64,000 bases of DNA from Shewanella sp. OMA3-2 (GTDB lineage Bacteria; Pseudomonadota; Gammaproteobacteria; Enterobacterales; Shewanellaceae): the NCBI RefSeq assembly GCF_021513195.1, contig NZ_CP090974.1, positions 508,001-572,000 on the forward strand. The letters are read 5' to 3'. This document shows positions 45,450-56,307 of the stretch, one piece after another. The notes beneath the pieces are model-generated. The model saw only the letters and a list, made by a program, of their open reading frames with translations, had not been told where the DNA came from and searched no databases. The position numbers and the translations under genes are program-made. Position 1 is the stretch's first letter. Every line of letters begins with the position of its first letter.

Positions 45450-45472
45450 ATCAGTATATTTATGACCAAAAA

Positions 45473-46093
45473 CTACTTAATGCTTGAAATATATTTAGAT
45501 AATGCTTCCATATCAGCATCAGATAATTTTTTTGCAACGTCTTGCATCATACCGTTCATATCGTTATGACGATTAGTATCACGGAACTTAGTTAACTGAA
45601 TTTTGATATAATTAGCATGCTGACCACCAATGGCTGGAAAACCTGCCGCTTCCATACCTTTAGCATCAGGGCCGTGGCAAGCAATACATGATGTAATACC
45701 GCGAGCCATATCGCCACCTTTATAAAGTGACTCTCCCAGTGCGGGAACATCGGCTACATCAGCAACAACAAGCTTCAGTGATGAATAATAAGCAGAAAGA
45801 TCAGCAATATCTTGATCACTTAACCCAATAGCCATACTGCCCATGATTGGGTCCATACGACCTTCTTTACCACCCGTTTGCATTGCTGCACGAAACTCTT
45901 TTAACTGTTTCTCAAGGTATGATGGGTGTTGTCCCGCTAATTTGGGGTACATATCAATCATGCTATTGCCGTCAACACCGTGACAGGCAGAACATACGAG
46001 TGCTTTAGTTTTGCCCGCTTCGGCATTACCTTCAGCCATAACAGGTGATGACATAGCGGCTACTACAGACAGCGCAAGAGCTAACTTTTTCAT
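45473..46093 (-). CDS. Dihaem cytochrome c4
   Basis: A 206-residue periplasmic electron carrier that feeds electrons to terminal oxidases. The signal peptide MKKLALALSVVAAMSSPVMA is cleaved before EGNAEAGK. Two haem-binding CxxCH motifs, CSACH (near residue 35) and CIACH (near 137), mark two similar c-type domains with distal methionines in the MDPIMGSMA and MNGMMQDVA segments. The gene is divergent from engB, with a 254-bp promoter gap between them. Gene name varies among species, so I give no symbol. Confidence 0.95.
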   Translation of the reverse strand: MKKLALALSVVAAMSSPVMAEGNAEAGKTKALVCSACHGVDGNSMIDMYPKLAGQHPSYLEKQLKEFRAAMQTGGKEGRMDPIMGSMAIGLSDQDIADLSAYYSSLKLVVADVADVPALGESLYKGGDMARGITSCIACHGPDAKGMEAAGFPAIGGQHANYIKIQLTKFRDTNRHNDMNGMMQDVAKKLSDADMEALSKYISSIK

Positions 46094-46347
46094 GGCGTTC
46101 CAACTTCTTGTTAATTTATTGTCCTGAGCTTACTAGGATAACCCGCAAGCGTGGTAAAATAGTTTTCCAAGCGACAATTTTGCTATAAATGAGACTTTAG
46201 AGGTTCATTTAAGGGCTTTTTAAATCACAATGTTAAGATTTGCTTGGAGTTATAATGTGATCTGGCTGATATTTTACACGAAAACGTGCAAAAGGCAGCA
46301 TTTGATACATAAATATGATGTTAGGTAAACATTTTCTGGAGTAAACC

Positions 46348-47019
46348 GTGTCTGAATCTCAAATCGACTTTCGTCAAACTAAGTTTTTAATCAGTGCACC
46401 TGACATTGCACACTTAGATCAATATCTTCCTGGCGATGTAGGTGTTGAGATTGCATTTGCGGGTCGCTCTAATGCCGGTAAGTCGAGTGCCTTGAATGCG
46501 TTAACTGAACAAAAAGGGTTAGCGCGAACCAGTAAAACACCTGGACGTACTCAATTAATTAACGTGTTCTCTCTTGCTGCTGATCGCCGTTTAGTTGATT
46601 TACCAGGTTACGGTTTTGCTAAAGTACCATTAGCGTTAAAAAATAAATGGCAACTTGCGCTGGGCGAGTATTTGCAAAAGCGTGCCTGCTTAAGTGGTGT
46701 GGTGGTATTGATGGACATTCGTCATCCGCTTAAAGATTTAGATATGCAAATGATTGAATGGGCGGTTTTTAGCGAAATTCCTGTATTAGCTTTATTGACC
46801 AAATCTGACAAGCTTGCGCAAAACGTGAAGATGAAAACTGTCAATGCAGTGCGTAAAGATTTGGCTAAATTCGGCGATTGGGTTCAAGTGGAGCCATTTT
46901 CGTCAACCAAAGGCACAGGCAAACCAAAAGTACTGAGTATTTTAAATAAGTGGTGTAATCCACAATGGTTACTTGATCAGCAAGCGTTGGAAAAAGAAGC
47001 GCTGGAACAACAAGATTAA
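46348..47019 (+). CDS. engB: Ribosome biogenesis GTPase EngB/YihA (YsxC)
   Basis: Essential GTPase needed for large-subunit assembly. The 223-residue protein has the G1 loop [15 protein letters not shown] (near residue 38), G2-region [15 protein letters not shown]3 [10 protein letters not shown] and G4 LTKSDKL. The start is a GTG at 46348 behind TGGAG. Its order with polA and spf is the same as in E. coli. It ends at a strong terminator, and the small RNAs downstream are convergent with it. Confidence 0.96.
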   Translation: MSESQIDFRQTKFLISAPDIAHLDQYLPGDVGVEIAFAGRSNAGKSSALNALTEQKGLARTSKTPGRTQLINVFSLAADRRLVDLPGYGFAKVPLALKNKWQLALGEYLQKRACLSGVVVLMDIRHPLKDLDMQMIEWAVFSEIPVLALLTKSDKLAQNVKMKTVNAVRKDLAKFGDWVQVEPFSSTKGTGKPKVLSILNKWCNPQWLLDQQALEKEALEQQD

Positions 47020-47037
47020 CTATTACTTTTCGACAAT

Positions 47038-47074
47038 AAAAAAGCGTAATGTGTTAAACACATTACGCTTTTTT
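47038..47074 (+). terminator. Terminator after engB
   Basis: AAAAAAGCGTAATGTG / CACATTACGCTTTTTT, nearly symmetric. Confidence 0.93.
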
Positions 47075-47096
47075 ATTGGGCGTCATTTTTACAAGC

Positions 47097-47210
47097 AAAA
47101 AAAAACCGATAACCATAGGGCTATCGGTATAAAATTCTTTAGCTCTTTTTGGGGAGAAGCTAAATTCAACAAGACTCAAGCGACATCAACTCAATTTGAT
47201 GACTCTCAAT
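47097..47210 (-). ncRNA. Candidate small RNA between Spot 42 and engB
   Basis: On the minus strand a sigma-70-like promoter (TTAACT, 16 bp, TATTAT at 47217-47222) is followed after 7 bases by a 114-base stretch ending in a strong terminator (ACCGATA... / ...TATCGGT with nine T). Two more hairpins precede it: CATCAA / TTGATG and TTTAGCT / AGCTAAA, the latter with a C-rich loop UCUCCCC followed by five A. There is no open frame of note. I do not recognise the family. It is alternatively an extended trailer of Spot 42 readthrough, or the 3' antisense of engB mRNA. Confidence 0.55.
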
Positions 47211-47337
47211 GACGGTATAATAGCGTTATTTTTAACTTAGTTAAAGTATTTACTCTAAAAATTTAGCGTAAAGTTTAAAATAAAACGTAACTTGTCAGCG
47301 ATTCAGTTTCAAACCACAGAAATCATTAAAAAAAACC

Positions 47338-47445
47338 AAAAAAAAGCCTCAGCAATAAAATTGCTGAGGCGCCGAATTTGGCTGGTCACTATCGCTAGTG
47401 AAATAAAGGTTTGAAAGACTGAACATCTTAACCTCTGTACCCTAC
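47338..47445 (-). ncRNA. spf: Spot 42 small RNA
   Basis: Hfq-dependent RNA repressing secondary-metabolism genes when glucose is available; expression is reduced by CRP-cAMP in E. coli. The 5' end GTAGGGTACAGAGGT at 47445 downwards is the highly conserved Spot 42 start, followed by AAGATGTTC and, farther on, GGCTGGT-like sequence. The RNA ends in GCCTCAGCAA / TTGCTGAGGC and T8, 108 bases in total (109 in E. coli). The -10 TATCAT lies 7 bases upstream. The position between polA and engB matches E. coli. Confidence 0.96.
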
Positions 47446-47611
47446 GACAAGAATGATACCCCATTGAACTTTAAATGGAAAACTGTTTTTCATATAAAAC
47501 GGCAATAATGTGAGCTCAAGCACAGGTAACTTCAGTTTATTTTTTATTCATTTATCATTACCATAGATTTTAGTCATTAATATCAGGTTGTTGGAGTTGA
47601 TTGTAGGCAAT

Positions 47612-47641
47612 AAAAAACCGCGCTATTACGGCGCGGTTTTC
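47612..47641 (-). terminator. Terminator after polA
   Basis: AAAACCGCGC / GCGCGGTTTT; T-runs on both sides. Confidence 0.9.
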
Positions 47642-47683
47642 GTTTTATTTTAAATAGAGTTAACTATTTTGACATTTATAAAC

Positions 47684-50440
47684 TTAGTGAGCTTGATCCC
47701 AGTTATCACCAATACCGGCTTCAGCCAGCAGATGAACATCTAATTTGGCAGCATCAGCCATAAGTTGACACACTTTTTGTTTTAACGCCTCAGCTTGATC
47801 AGCGTCAACTTCAAACACTAATTCATCGTGTACTTGCATGATCATGTTTATCTCGCCATGGGTGTCTTGCTTTATCCAGTTTGCGACTGCAATCATGGCC
47901 TTTTTGATAATATCTGCAGCAGTGCCTTGCATTGGCGCATTAATCGCAGCGCGCTCAGCAGCCTGGCGTCGCATGGCATTGCGGTCTTTTATTTCCGGTA
48001 AATACAGGCGGCGACCATATAAAGTTGACACATAACCTTGTTCAGCGGCATCTGCTCGTGTGTCTTCCATATACTTTAATACACCTGGGTAGCGGGCAAA
48101 GTAGGTGTCGATATAGGTTTGAGCCTCATTGCGTGGAATATCTAATTGTTTAGCTAAACCGAATGCTGACATACCGTAAATCAAACCAAAGTTGACAGCT
48201 TTAGCGCGGCGACGTTGCTCTGTGGTGACTTCTTCAAAATGTACGCCAAACACTTCAGCAGCAGTTGCCTTGTGAATGTCTTTACCTTCGGCAAAGGCTG
48301 TTAACAGGCCTTTGTCCTGTGACAAATGCGCCATAATGCGCAGTTCAATTTGCGAGTAATCCGCCGCTAATATCTTACGACCTTCAGGGGCAATAAATGC
48401 TTGGCGAATACGACGACCTTCTTCGGTGCGAATCGGAATATTCTGTAAGTTAGGATCGCTAGATGATAAGCGTCCGGTTGCCGCATTAGCTTGATGGTAA
48501 CTGGTGTGTACACGTCCGGTGGTTGAGTTAACCATTAGCGGTAACTTATCAGTATAAGTGCTTTTTAATTTTGCCAAACTGCGGTGTTGCAAAATAATTT
48601 TAGGCAATGGGTAATCTAAAGCGAGTTCAACTAAGACATCTTCAGCGGTAGAAGGGGCACCTTTGGGGGTTTTCTTTTTAATAGGATATTTTAACTTGTC
48701 GAAAAATATCACTTGCAGCTGTTTGGGCGAGGCAAGATTAAATTTCTCTTCGGCTATTTCATACGCTTTTTGCTCTAGTTGATCGAGCTTTTGAGCTAAT
48801 TCACCACTTTGTTGGCTGAGTAGCATTGAGTCGATATATACACCTTGTCGCTCAATGTCGGACAATACATGAATTAGAGGTAATTCTAGCTCATTAAATA
48901 CGCTGGCAAGTTTGGCTTCCTTCTCGACTCTTGGCCATAAATGCTGATGTAAACGTAAGGTAATATCGGCATCTTCTGCTGCATAAGGTGCGGCAATGTC
49001 GAGTGACACTTGATTAAAGGTAATTTGTTTGGCACCTTTACCTGCAACTTCTTCAAAACTGATATTTTTATGGCCTAAATATTTAAGGGCTAAGCCGTCC
49101 ATATCATGACGTGATGCCACCGAGTTAAACACGTAAGACTCAAGCATGGTGTCATACCGCACGCCCTGTAGCTTAATGCCGGCATTGGCAAAAATACTGA
49201 TGTCGTATTTAAGGTTTTGACCGACTTTCTCAGGTTTAGTCCCTTCAAGAATAGGGCGAAGTTTTTCTAATGCCGCCGCTTTATCTAGCTGTTGTGGCGC
49301 ACCTTCATAATCGTGTCCCAAAGGTAAATACGCCGCTTTCCCTGCTTCTACTGCAAATGAAATCCCGACTAATTCAGCATCCATATAATTTAAGCTAGTG
49401 GTTTCGGTGTCAATGGCAATTAATTCAGCCTGATTTAAAGTGGCAATCCATTGATCAAGTTGCTCGTCAGTTAAAATGGTTTGATAGTCAGTTTCTACTG
49501 CGATTGGTGACGAACTTGGCTCATCAGTTTCTTCAGCTTTAGGTGCTGTTGGGTTGTTGTTATCCAATACCTCGGCTAACCAACGCTTAAATTCCATTTC
49601 GCCATAACAGGCAATAAGTTCGTCACGGTTTTGTGGTTTGATATCCAATCCATGCCAATCTTGTTCTAGTTCAACATCGGTTTTGATGGTGGCTAATTCA
49701 TAAGACAATTTCAACATGTCTGCGTTCTCGATGATTTTAGCAGGCATGGTTTTTGAGCCTCTAAAGTTCACCTCTAGTACAGATTGGGGATCAGCCAGTA
49801 ATTTCGCCACGCTGCCAACCCTGGTTAACATTGCAAGGGCTGTTTTTTCACCTACACCAGGCAAGCCTGGAATGTTATCGGCTTTGTCTCCCATCAAGGC
49901 TAAAAAGTCGATGATCAATTCAGGACCAACACCAAATTTAGTTTTTATTTCTTCTGGCCCCATGATGGTATCTGTCATGGTATTAATTAACGTGACATGC
50001 TCATCTACGAGTTGGGCCATGTCTTTATCGCCAGTACTGATTAATGTTGCCCGGCCTTCTTTACTCGCCTGGCGAGAAAGAGTGCCTATTACATCATCGG
50101 CTTCTACACCTTCAATACTGATCAATGGCAGGCCTAATGCGCGAATAATACGGTGCAATGGCGCAATTTGACTGCGTAAATCATCCGGCATAGGAGGACG
50201 TTGCGCTTTGTACTCACTGTACATGTCGTTGCGGAATGTTTTGCCTTTAGCATCAAAAACCACCGCTATATGGGTAGGCTCATATCGGCTTAATAAGCTA
50301 CGCAACATGTTTACTACGCCATAAACCGCACCAGTTGCCTCCCCTTTAGAGTTGGTTAAGTGTGGTGGTGCGTAGTAAGCGCGATAAAGATAAGACGATC
50401 CATCGACCAAAATAAGCGGATTATGAGCAACTGTAGGCAT
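47684..50440 (-). CDS. polA: DNA polymerase I
   Basis: Repair and Okazaki-fragment polymerase with 5' nuclease, 3'-5' exonuclease-like and polymerase domains in 918 residues. The 5' nuclease (about 1-290) begins [18 protein letters not shown] and has [11 protein letters not shown] and [11 protein letters not shown]. The 3'-5' exonuclease (about 320-500) has [14 protein letters not shown] and [12 protein letters not shown], so the metal-binding acids look intact. The polymerase part has [34 protein letters not shown] (finger helix) and the palm [11 protein letters not shown]. The Spot 42 gene lies downstream on the same strand. Confidence 0.97.
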   Translation of the reverse strand: MPTVAHNPLILVDGSSYLYRAYYAPPHLTNSKGEATGAVYGVVNMLRSLLSRYEPTHIAVVFDAKGKTFRNDMYSEYKAQRPPMPDDLRSQIAPLHRIIRALGLPLISIEGVEADDVIGTLSRQASKEGRATLISTGDKDMAQLVDEHVTLINTMTDTIMGPEEIKTKFGVGPELIIDFLALMGDKADNIPGLPGVGEKTALAMLTRVGSVAKLLADPQSVLEVNFRGSKTMPAKIIENADMLKLSYELATIKTDVELEQDWHGLDIKPQNRDELIACYGEMEFKRWLAEVLDNNNPTAPKAEETDEPSSSPIAVETDYQTILTDEQLDQWIATLNQAELIAIDTETTSLNYMDAELVGISFAVEAGKAAYLPLGHDYEGAPQQLDKAAALEKLRPILEGTKPEKVGQNLKYDISIFANAGIKLQGVRYDTMLESYVFNSVASRHDMDGLALKYLGHKNISFEEVAGKGAKQITFNQVSLDIAAPYAAEDADITLRLHQHLWPRVEKEAKLASVFNELELPLIHVLSDIERQGVYIDSMLLSQQSGELAQKLDQLEQKAYEIAEEKFNLASPKQLQVIFFDKLKYPIKKKTPKGAPSTAEDVLVELALDYPLPKIILQHRSLAKLKSTYTDKLPLMVNSTTGRVHTSYHQANAATGRLSSSDPNLQNIPIRTEEGRRIRQAFIAPEGRKILAADYSQIELRIMAHLSQDKGLLTAFAEGKDIHKATAAEVFGVHFEEVTTEQRRRAKAVNFGLIYGMSAFGLAKQLDIPRNEAQTYIDTYFARYPGVLKYMEDTRADAAEQGYVSTLYGRRLYLPEIKDRNAMRRQAAERAAINAPMQGTAADIIKKAMIAVANWIKQDTHGEINMIMQVHDELVFEVDADQAEALKQKVCQLMADAAKLDVHLLAEAGIGDNWDQAH

Positions 50441-51008
50441 AATATGAGTTCGTTTCTGTTATGTTGAAAAGAATATACTAGCAGTGAATATAGCATGAAA
50501 TGGGCTGTGAATGTTTGAACGTTATGAGTAACTTAACTCGGGAGGGATGTGTTAAGAAAAATGACCACGTAAAATGGTCACAGCCTGTGGATAAGTCTGT
50601 GAGTCATTTTGTGTAAATAACAGGATAGTTTTAAATACGACTAGAATTGAAAAACTTAACTTGTTGAATTTTAGGTTTTATTTTAAAACTTGTGAGCGGT
50701 ATATAAGTTTTGTAATTTATTCTTATTATGTGGACTTTTTTATTTAACTGGGTTAGCCCCTTGATATATAAACGATAGATTGAAGATTTTTTTGGCGTTT
50801 AAAGCCATATCAGATACATTCATTTTTATAGGGTTAATTATCCGCTAAGCCAGTCATTGATTATTCGTTGTGAGTGGCTTAAAAATAGAATAAGTGACTT
50901 AATAAAAATTGGATGAGCTAAGTTAGCACGATTTTTAATCAGATCAAGTGTTTTGTTGAGCAGTTGTTAAAAAATTATGTAATCAACCTTAAGGTGAAGG
51001 AGCCAACA
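50441..51008. other. Intergenic region polA / elbB with a DnaA box
   Basis: A 568-bp AT-rich divergent gap. TGTGGATAA at 50586-50594 is a perfect DnaA box (TTATCCACA on the minus strand), 146 bp before polA. A minus-strand hairpin TGACCA / TGGTCA with T5 follows it at 50557-50580. No RNA or protein gene is convincing. Confidence 0.55.
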
Positions 51009-51662
51009 ATGAAAACTATTGCAGTATTATTAAGTGGATGCGGTGTGTTTGATGGCACAGAAGTGCATGAAGCAGTATTAACTTTATTGGCACTGTCACG
51101 CGCGGGCGTTAAGTATCAGTGTTTTGCGCCTGATATCGATCAAATGCATGTGGTTAACCACTTAACGGGTGAGGTTACCGTTGCAGAAACCCGCAATGTA
51201 TTAGTAGAGTCCGCACGAATTACCAGAGGGGAGGTGCTCAATACTACAACTTTAAACATCGACTTGTTTGATGGTTTAATTGTCCCTGGTGGCTTTGGTG
51301 CGGCAAAAAATTTATCTAATCTTGCCACTAACGGGAGTGATTGCACTATTTCACCTATTGTTGAAACCTTTTTGCGGGAGTTTGCCTTGGCGAATAAACC
51401 TGTAGGCTATATGTGTATTGCCCCTATGATGCTTCCAGCTATTTATGCAAATGCTAAAGGGACGATTGGTCGTGACAGTGAAACTGCCCATGCATTTAAT
51501 GAAATGGGCGGCGAACATCATGTGGCTAATGTTGAGGATATAGTTGTTGATGAGGCTAATAAAATAGTCACTACCCCAGCATATATGCTGGCAACAAATA
51601 TCGCACAAGCCAATATAGGTATTGAGAAGTTAGTTAATAAAGTACTGGAAATGGTAGGGTAA
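51009..51662 (+). CDS. elbB: ElbB-type glyoxalase / isoprenoid biosynthesis protein
   Basis: A 217-residue DJ-1/PfpI-superfamily protein related to E. coli ElbB. The start reads MKTIAVLLSGCGVFDGTEVHE, then LIVPGGFGAAKNLSNLA and the nucleophile-cysteine region KPVGYMCIAPMMLPAIY. E. coli ElbB has weak glyoxalase activity and was linked to isoprenoid production; the true role is open. The ATG at 51009 has GAAGGAGCCAACA; an upstream start at 50964 lacks one and adds an unrelated extension. Confidence 0.92.
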   Translation: MKTIAVLLSGCGVFDGTEVHEAVLTLLALSRAGVKYQCFAPDIDQMHVVNHLTGEVTVAETRNVLVESARITRGEVLNTTTLNIDLFDGLIVPGGFGAAKNLSNLATNGSDCTISPIVETFLREFALANKPVGYMCIAPMMLPAIYANAKGTIGRDSETAHAFNEMGGEHHVANVEDIVVDEANKIVTTPAYMLATNIAQANIGIEKLVNKVLEMVG

Positions 51663-51688
51663 GCACTCACTATTTGCCTTAAACCTTC

Positions 51689-52543
51689 TTAAGGGGGCGA
51701 TGAATTGTTAGCTGATTTTCGGCTATCAAATAGTGCTTGAGCTAAGCCAACTAACAAACCGCCAACATGGGCGCCGTTGGCTATTGGCATGCCTAATAAA
51801 TCGGTAAATCCCAGCACTAGCCAAACCATCATAAAGCCCATATACGATTGTGGTAGTGCAATACCACAATTAGGTTTTCGCACGCCCATTAACCAAGTAT
51901 ATCCAACAACCGCATAGACAACGCCAGATAAGCCGCCAAAATTTGGCCCGGTGATAAAAAATTGCAAAATATTAGGCAAAGTACCTGCCATAAGCAGTAA
52001 GAACAATAAGGGTCTGGTACCTAAGCGGGTTTCTATTTTTCCACCTAAATACCACCACCAAAGCAAATTAAAAATAATATGCATAGCCGAGAAATGCATT
52101 AATGATGGCGTAAATACCCGCCATATTTGATTAAGATGACTGTCAGGCACAGCGCTAAAAAATGATAATGCGCTAAATGTGACGTTAGCCATGCCTAAAT
52201 TCATTAATGCGTATATGGCAACGCAGCTAAAAAAGGTGATCAACGTCAGCGGTCCCGCACCAGTAAGGAATTGCTGAACTAGGCCTAAAACCCCCGAACC
52301 ATAATCAAACTTTGTCTGTGTATTGCCATTATCCCACGAGGCTTGTAGGTACTTTTCATCGTGAGGGTGCAATACAAATTGAGCAAACTCATTACGAGCT
52401 ATTGCTTCATGTTGTGGCTCAACTAACATAATGGCCACGCCATGAGGGTGAGGCTCAATATGGCTCTCAATACCCAACCCTGCTAGGTAATCCACAAAAG
52501 CTTGTGCAGTGCGAGCGTATGGTAGTAGGCCAATTTCTATCAT
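51689..52543 (-). CDS. glpG: Rhomboid intramembrane serine protease GlpG
   Basis: Cuts transmembrane substrates within the inner membrane. The N-terminal cytoplasmic domain (about residues 1-80) is followed by six helices. The serine nucleophile is in [14 protein letters not shown] and the catalytic His in [12 protein letters not shown]. Length 284 residues is close to E. coli GlpG. I chose ATG 52543 because it overlaps the glpE stop in ATGA; an upstream in-frame start would place six residues in glpE. GlpE and GlpG are co-translated. Confidence 0.94.
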   Translation of the reverse strand: MIEIGLLPYARTAQAFVDYLAGLGIESHIEPHPHGVAIMLVEPQHEAIARNEFAQFVLHPHDEKYLQASWDNGNTQTKFDYGSGVLGLVQQFLTGAGPLTLITFFSCVAIYALMNLGMANVTFSALSFFSAVPDSHLNQIWRVFTPSLMHFSAMHIIFNLLWWWYLGGKIETRLGTRPLLFLLLMAGTLPNILQFFITGPNFGGLSGVVYAVVGYTWLMGVRKPNCGIALPQSYMGFMMVWLVLGFTDLLGMPIANGAHVGGLLVGLAQALFDSRKSANNSSPP

Positions 52544-52848
52544 GCGTGGGCGGCTCCCCATGCTGCATAACCACCATCAAGGCTATAGACGTCATCAAAA
52601 CCTTGCTCAATAAGGTAGCCGGCTGCGCCTTGGCTGCTTACACCGTGGTAGCACACAACCACTAGTGGTTTATCCATATCGGCATCGGCAATAAACTGAG
52701 CGATATTTTCGTTAGTTAAGTTGACCGAGTTTTCAATATGTCCGGCATTAAAAGTGGCGCCATCACGAATATCAACAATCTGTACATCATTAGAATCTGT
52801 GGTCATATGAATGAGTTCGTTGATAGATAAATGCTTAAAAGTCGACAT
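52540..52848 (-). CDS. glpE: Thiosulfate sulfurtransferase GlpE
   Basis: A 102-residue single-domain rhodanese. The active-site loop is [13 protein letters not shown] with the persulfide-forming Cys near residue 65. It transfers sulfur from thiosulfate to cyanide or thiols in vitro; the natural acceptor is uncertain. The stop overlaps the glpG start by 4 bp, so they form an operon, as in many enteric relatives. Confidence 0.94.
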   Translation of the reverse strand: MSTFKHLSINELIHMTTDSNDVQIVDIRDGATFNAGHIENSVNLTNENIAQFIADADMDKPLVVVCYHGVSSQGAAGYLIEQGFDDVYSLDGGYAAWGAAHA

Positions 52849-52902
52849 GCTGCACCTTAGGTAAAAATAACGGAATAAATAACAAAGTAAACGTGATTAT
52901 GT

Positions 52903-52934
52903 AATAAGGGGTTGTACTGATACAACCCCTTATT
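52903..52934. terminator. Bidirectional hairpin between glpE and tdh
   Basis: Perfect 14-bp arms AATAAGGGGTTGTA / TACAACCCCTTATT around CTGA. T-runs are short; likely terminator of the kbl-tdh unit. Confidence 0.75.
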
Positions 52935-52972
52935 GGTATGAATATTAAGTTAGGTTTAGGGCGATGCCTAAA

Positions 52973-53998
52973 TTAGTCCCAATTTAAAATCACTTTTCCT
53001 GACTGGCCTGAACACATGGCGTCAAAGCCCTGTTGGAAGTCATCAATACTGAAATGATGAGTAATAATAGGCGTCAGATCTAATCCCGACTGAATTAAAC
53101 TGGCCATTTTATACCAGGTTTCAAACATCTCGCGGCCGTAGATGCCTTTGATGATTAACCCTTTGAAAATGACTTTGCTCCAGTCAATAGCCATATCGCC
53201 ACCAGGAATACCCAGCATGGCAATTTTTCCGCCGTGGTTCATGGTGTCTAACATGGCGTGGAATGCTGATGGAACACCAGACATTTCTAAGCCGACGTCA
53301 AAGCCTTCGGTCATGCCGAGATCTTTCATCACATCTTTTAAGTTTTCTTTGGCGACGTTTACTGCGCGAGTTACCCCCATTTTACGAGCCAAGTCTAAGC
53401 GGTATTCGTTCACATCGGTAATCACCACATGACGCGCACCGACATGCTTACACACAGCTGCGGCCATAATGCCAATAGGGCCTGCACCTGTGATTAATAC
53501 ATCTTCACCAACCAAATCAAATGACAGTGCGGTGTGAACAGCGTTACCAAATGGGTCAAAAATAGCCGCTAATTCATCCGGAATGTCCGCTGGAATTTTA
53601 AAGGCGTTAAATGCTGGCAATACTAAAAACTCAGCAAATGCGCCATCACGGTTTACACCCACACCTGAAGTGTTGCGACATAAATGAGTGCGACCGCCTC
53701 GGCAGTTTCGGCAATAACCACAGGTAATGTGGCCTTCACCAGATACGCGGTCGCCAATAGCAAATCCGCGTACTTCTTGACCCATGCCGACTACTTCACC
53801 GACATATTCATGACCCGCAATCATAGGAACAGGAATAGTCTTTTGCGCCCATTCGTCCCATTTATAAATATGTACGTCAGTGCCACATATGGCGGTTTTA
53901 CGAATTTTGATTAATAGGTCGTTATGACCTACTTCTGGTTTTGGTGCATCAACCATCCAGATGCCTTCTTCAGGCTTTAATTTACTTAGTGCTTTCAT
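52973..53998 (-). CDS. tdh: L-threonine 3-dehydrogenase
   Basis: NAD- and zinc-dependent oxidation of threonine to 2-amino-3-ketobutyrate, the substrate of Kbl. The 341-residue medium-chain dehydrogenase has the catalytic zinc site in [12 protein letters not shown] and AGHEYVGEV, the structural-zinc cysteines in [15 protein letters not shown] and the NAD motif [12 protein letters not shown]. It is 44 bp downstream of kbl in one operon. Confidence 0.97.
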   Translation of the reverse strand: MKALSKLKPEEGIWMVDAPKPEVGHNDLLIKIRKTAICGTDVHIYKWDEWAQKTIPVPMIAGHEYVGEVVGMGQEVRGFAIGDRVSGEGHITCGYCRNCRGGRTHLCRNTSGVGVNRDGAFAEFLVLPAFNAFKIPADIPDELAAIFDPFGNAVHTALSFDLVGEDVLITGAGPIGIMAAAVCKHVGARHVVITDVNEYRLDLARKMGVTRAVNVAKENLKDVMKDLGMTEGFDVGLEMSGVPSAFHAMLDTMNHGGKIAMLGIPGGDMAIDWSKVIFKGLIIKGIYGREMFETWYKMASLIQSGLDLTPIITHHFSIDDFQQGFDAMCSGQSGKVILNWD

Positions 53999-54042
53999 CT
54001 TAATAACCTATTATTTCCGAGCAGTTGTCGTCTTGGCTAAGA

Positions 54043-55236
54043 TCAAATAATGCCCATGTCTTTACCAATTCGGGTAAAGGCACTGATAGCATGGTCTAAT
54101 TGCTCACGGGTGTGTGCTGCTGACATTTGGGTGCGAATACGTGCTTGTCCTTTAGGAACCACAGGGAATGAGAAACCTACCACGTAGATATGCTCCGCCA
54201 GTAACTGGTTAGCGAAATCGCTGGCGAGTTTGGCATCGCCAATCATCACCGGAATAATGGCATGATCTGCGCCGCCTAAAGTAAAGCCAGCGGCTGTCAT
54301 TTTCTCACGGAAATAACGGCTGTTTTCCCATACCGCTTCACGCAAGTTTTGCCCAGTTTGGAGCATTTCAAGCACGCGAATTGACGCACTGACAATGGAT
54401 GGGGCTAAAGAGTTGGAAAATAAGTAAGGGCGTGAACGTTGGCGTAACCATTCAACCACTTCTTTTTTCGCGGCAGTAAAGCCACCAGATGCGCCACCTA
54501 ATGCTTTACCTAAAGTACCAGTAATGATGTCCACTCGGTCCATCACATCACAGTACTCATGTGTCCCTCGGCCATTTTGACCAATAAAGCCCACGGCGTG
54601 AGAGTCATCGACCATGACTAATGCCCCGTATTTATCGGCTAAATCACATACGCCTTTTAGATTGGCAATTACGCCGTCCATCGAAAACACACCGTCGGTG
54701 GCAATCAAAATATTGCGTGCACCAGCGGCTTGAGCGGCTTTTAATTGGACTTCTAAATCAGCCATATCATTATTGGCATAACGGAAGCGTTTCGCTTTAC
54801 ATAAGCGCACACCGTCAATGATTGAAGCATGGTTAAGTGCATCAGACACAATAGCATCTTCGGCATCTAATAAGGTTTCGAATAAGCCGGCGTTGGCATC
54901 AAAACAAGAAGAGTACAAAATAGTATCTTCAGTGCCTAAAAATTTGCTTAAGCTTGCTTCTAATTGCTTATGAATATCTTGAGTACCACAAATGAAACGT
55001 ACCGAAGCCATCCCAAAGCCATGGCTGTCCAAGCCTGCTTTTGCTGCTTTGATAAGTTCAGGATGGTTAGCCAATCCTAGATAGTTATTAGCACAAAAAT
55101 TAATGACTTGAGTATGATTTACTTCAATCGCAGTTTGCTGTGCGGAAGCAATAACACGCTCACTTTTATATAAGCCATCAGTTTTCACATCGGCAATTTG
55201 TTGGTTGATACGGTCATAGAAAGAGGTTGAGGCCAC
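54043..55236 (-). CDS. kbl: 2-amino-3-ketobutyrate CoA ligase (glycine C-acetyltransferase)
   Basis: PLP enzyme that splits 2-amino-3-ketobutyrate with CoA to glycine and acetyl-CoA, completing threonine breakdown. A 397-residue alpha-oxoamine synthase: [16 protein letters not shown] at the N terminus, [16 protein letters not shown] with the PLP-contacting Asp and His, and the Schiff-base Lys in [17 protein letters not shown]. The ATG at 55236 follows AGGAGATAAAAG-like sequence on the minus strand. It is the first gene of the kbl-tdh operon. Confidence 0.97.
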   Translation of the reverse strand: MASTSFYDRINQQIADVKTDGLYKSERVIASAQQTAIEVNHTQVINFCANNYLGLANHPELIKAAKAGLDSHGFGMASVRFICGTQDIHKQLEASLSKFLGTEDTILYSSCFDANAGLFETLLDAEDAIVSDALNHASIIDGVRLCKAKRFRYANNDMADLEVQLKAAQAAGARNILIATDGVFSMDGVIANLKGVCDLADKYGALVMVDDSHAVGFIGQNGRGTHEYCDVMDRVDIITGTLGKALGGASGGFTAAKKEVVEWLRQRSRPYLFSNSLAPSIVSASIRVLEMLQTGQNLREAVWENSRYFREKMTAAGFTLGGADHAIIPVMIGDAKLASDFANQLLAEHIYVVGFSFPVVPKGQARIRTQMSAAHTREQLDHAISAFTRIGKDMGII

Positions 55237-55516
55237 CTTTTATCTCCTAGATATTGGTTATTATGCTAATCCAAACCGCAGCGTAAAAACTGTCTACACG
55301 GGGCTGGTCAGTTGGAGTTGATGGCATTCTAACCTGTATTTTTGTTGTCCCACAGTGTTTTTTATAGTGGTAAATGCAACATTAACAAGATTAGGGCAAT
55401 TGAGGTGTTTTGATTAGAAAATCTAATCAGAATTATGAATGAATTGTTATTGAAAATACCCTCAACCCGCATACAAGTGTAGCGGGTTTGAGCATTATTG
55501 TGTGATGGTTGTAAGT

Positions 55517-56173
55517 TTACGCAGCTGCGGCACGCTCTTGACTAGCTATGTCACGATAATGGCGTTCTAAACGGTCAAATGTCGCGATTGATGAGGGCGT
55601 AGAATAAGCTTTGAAAATCATCATAACCCGTAATAAACCATCGTATAAAGTGGCTTTAGTTATTGTGCCAATACTGGTTTGAGTTAACTGGTAACTAATC
55701 CAGAAACTCACCATCATTTTAATGGTATCTGCTAAGTCGATAATGCGCTCATCTTCAACTGCTAAGATGCCGTCTTTTTTCAGCTTGCGCAATACATCAC
55801 TAGAGCGATTTAATACCTGCTGCTGGGCATGCAAATAACGCTTTTTAAGTGCATCGTCGCGACTTAAAATATCGGCTAGGTTGGCATACATAAAGCGGAA
55901 CTGCCATAAAGTGTAAAACATGGCATCAAAATAGCCAATCAGTAAGTCAACTGTAATCGGGATATCATCGTAGGGCTTAAACCTGGACTCTAAATGACTT
56001 TCATACAAACTGAATATAGAGTTGATGATGTCTTCTTTATTGCGGAAGTGGTAATACAAATTACCTGGGCTAATGCCTAAATGGGCTGCAATATGATTAG
56101 TTGTTGTAGCACGTTCACCGTGCTCATTAAACAGTTCGAGACTTGCAAAAACAATTTTATCGCGGGTTTTCAT
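55517..56173 (-). CDS. TetR-family transcriptional regulator
   Basis: A 218-residue regulator. The DNA-binding part is KIVFASLELFNEHGERATTT with the recognition helix in GISPGNLYYHFRNKEDIINS. The C-terminal domain is helical and has several Trp and Tyr residues (MFYTLWQFRFMYANLAD), typical for large ligand pockets. It lies between kbl and waaA and is divergent from waaA. Its targets cannot be read from the sequence, and I found no strong palindrome in the 134-bp gap. Confidence 0.9.
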   Translation of the reverse strand: MKTRDKIVFASLELFNEHGERATTTNHIAAHLGISPGNLYYHFRNKEDIINSIFSLYESHLESRFKPYDDIPITVDLLIGYFDAMFYTLWQFRFMYANLADILSRDDALKKRYLHAQQQVLNRSSDVLRKLKKDGILAVEDERIIDLADTIKMMVSFWISYQLTQTSIGTITKATLYDGLLRVMMIFKAYSTPSSIATFDRLERHYRDIASQERAAAA

Positions 56174-56307
56174 GCAATTTCCAATTTCAACAAAAAGTCA
56201 TTTACGCTTATGGCGACATGATAATCGAGAGTTCATATCCCTATGAATTATGATTATGTTAACATTGTGTTTATCTGACAAGCAAAAATCTCAAAAGTAG
56301 CCAATTA

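Noticed and set aside
44676-45472. A transfer-RNA or riboswitch in the 800-bp gap
   Set aside because: No cloverleaf or aptamer-like structure is seen. The GGA motif density and terminator explain the region as a CsrA-binding RNA.
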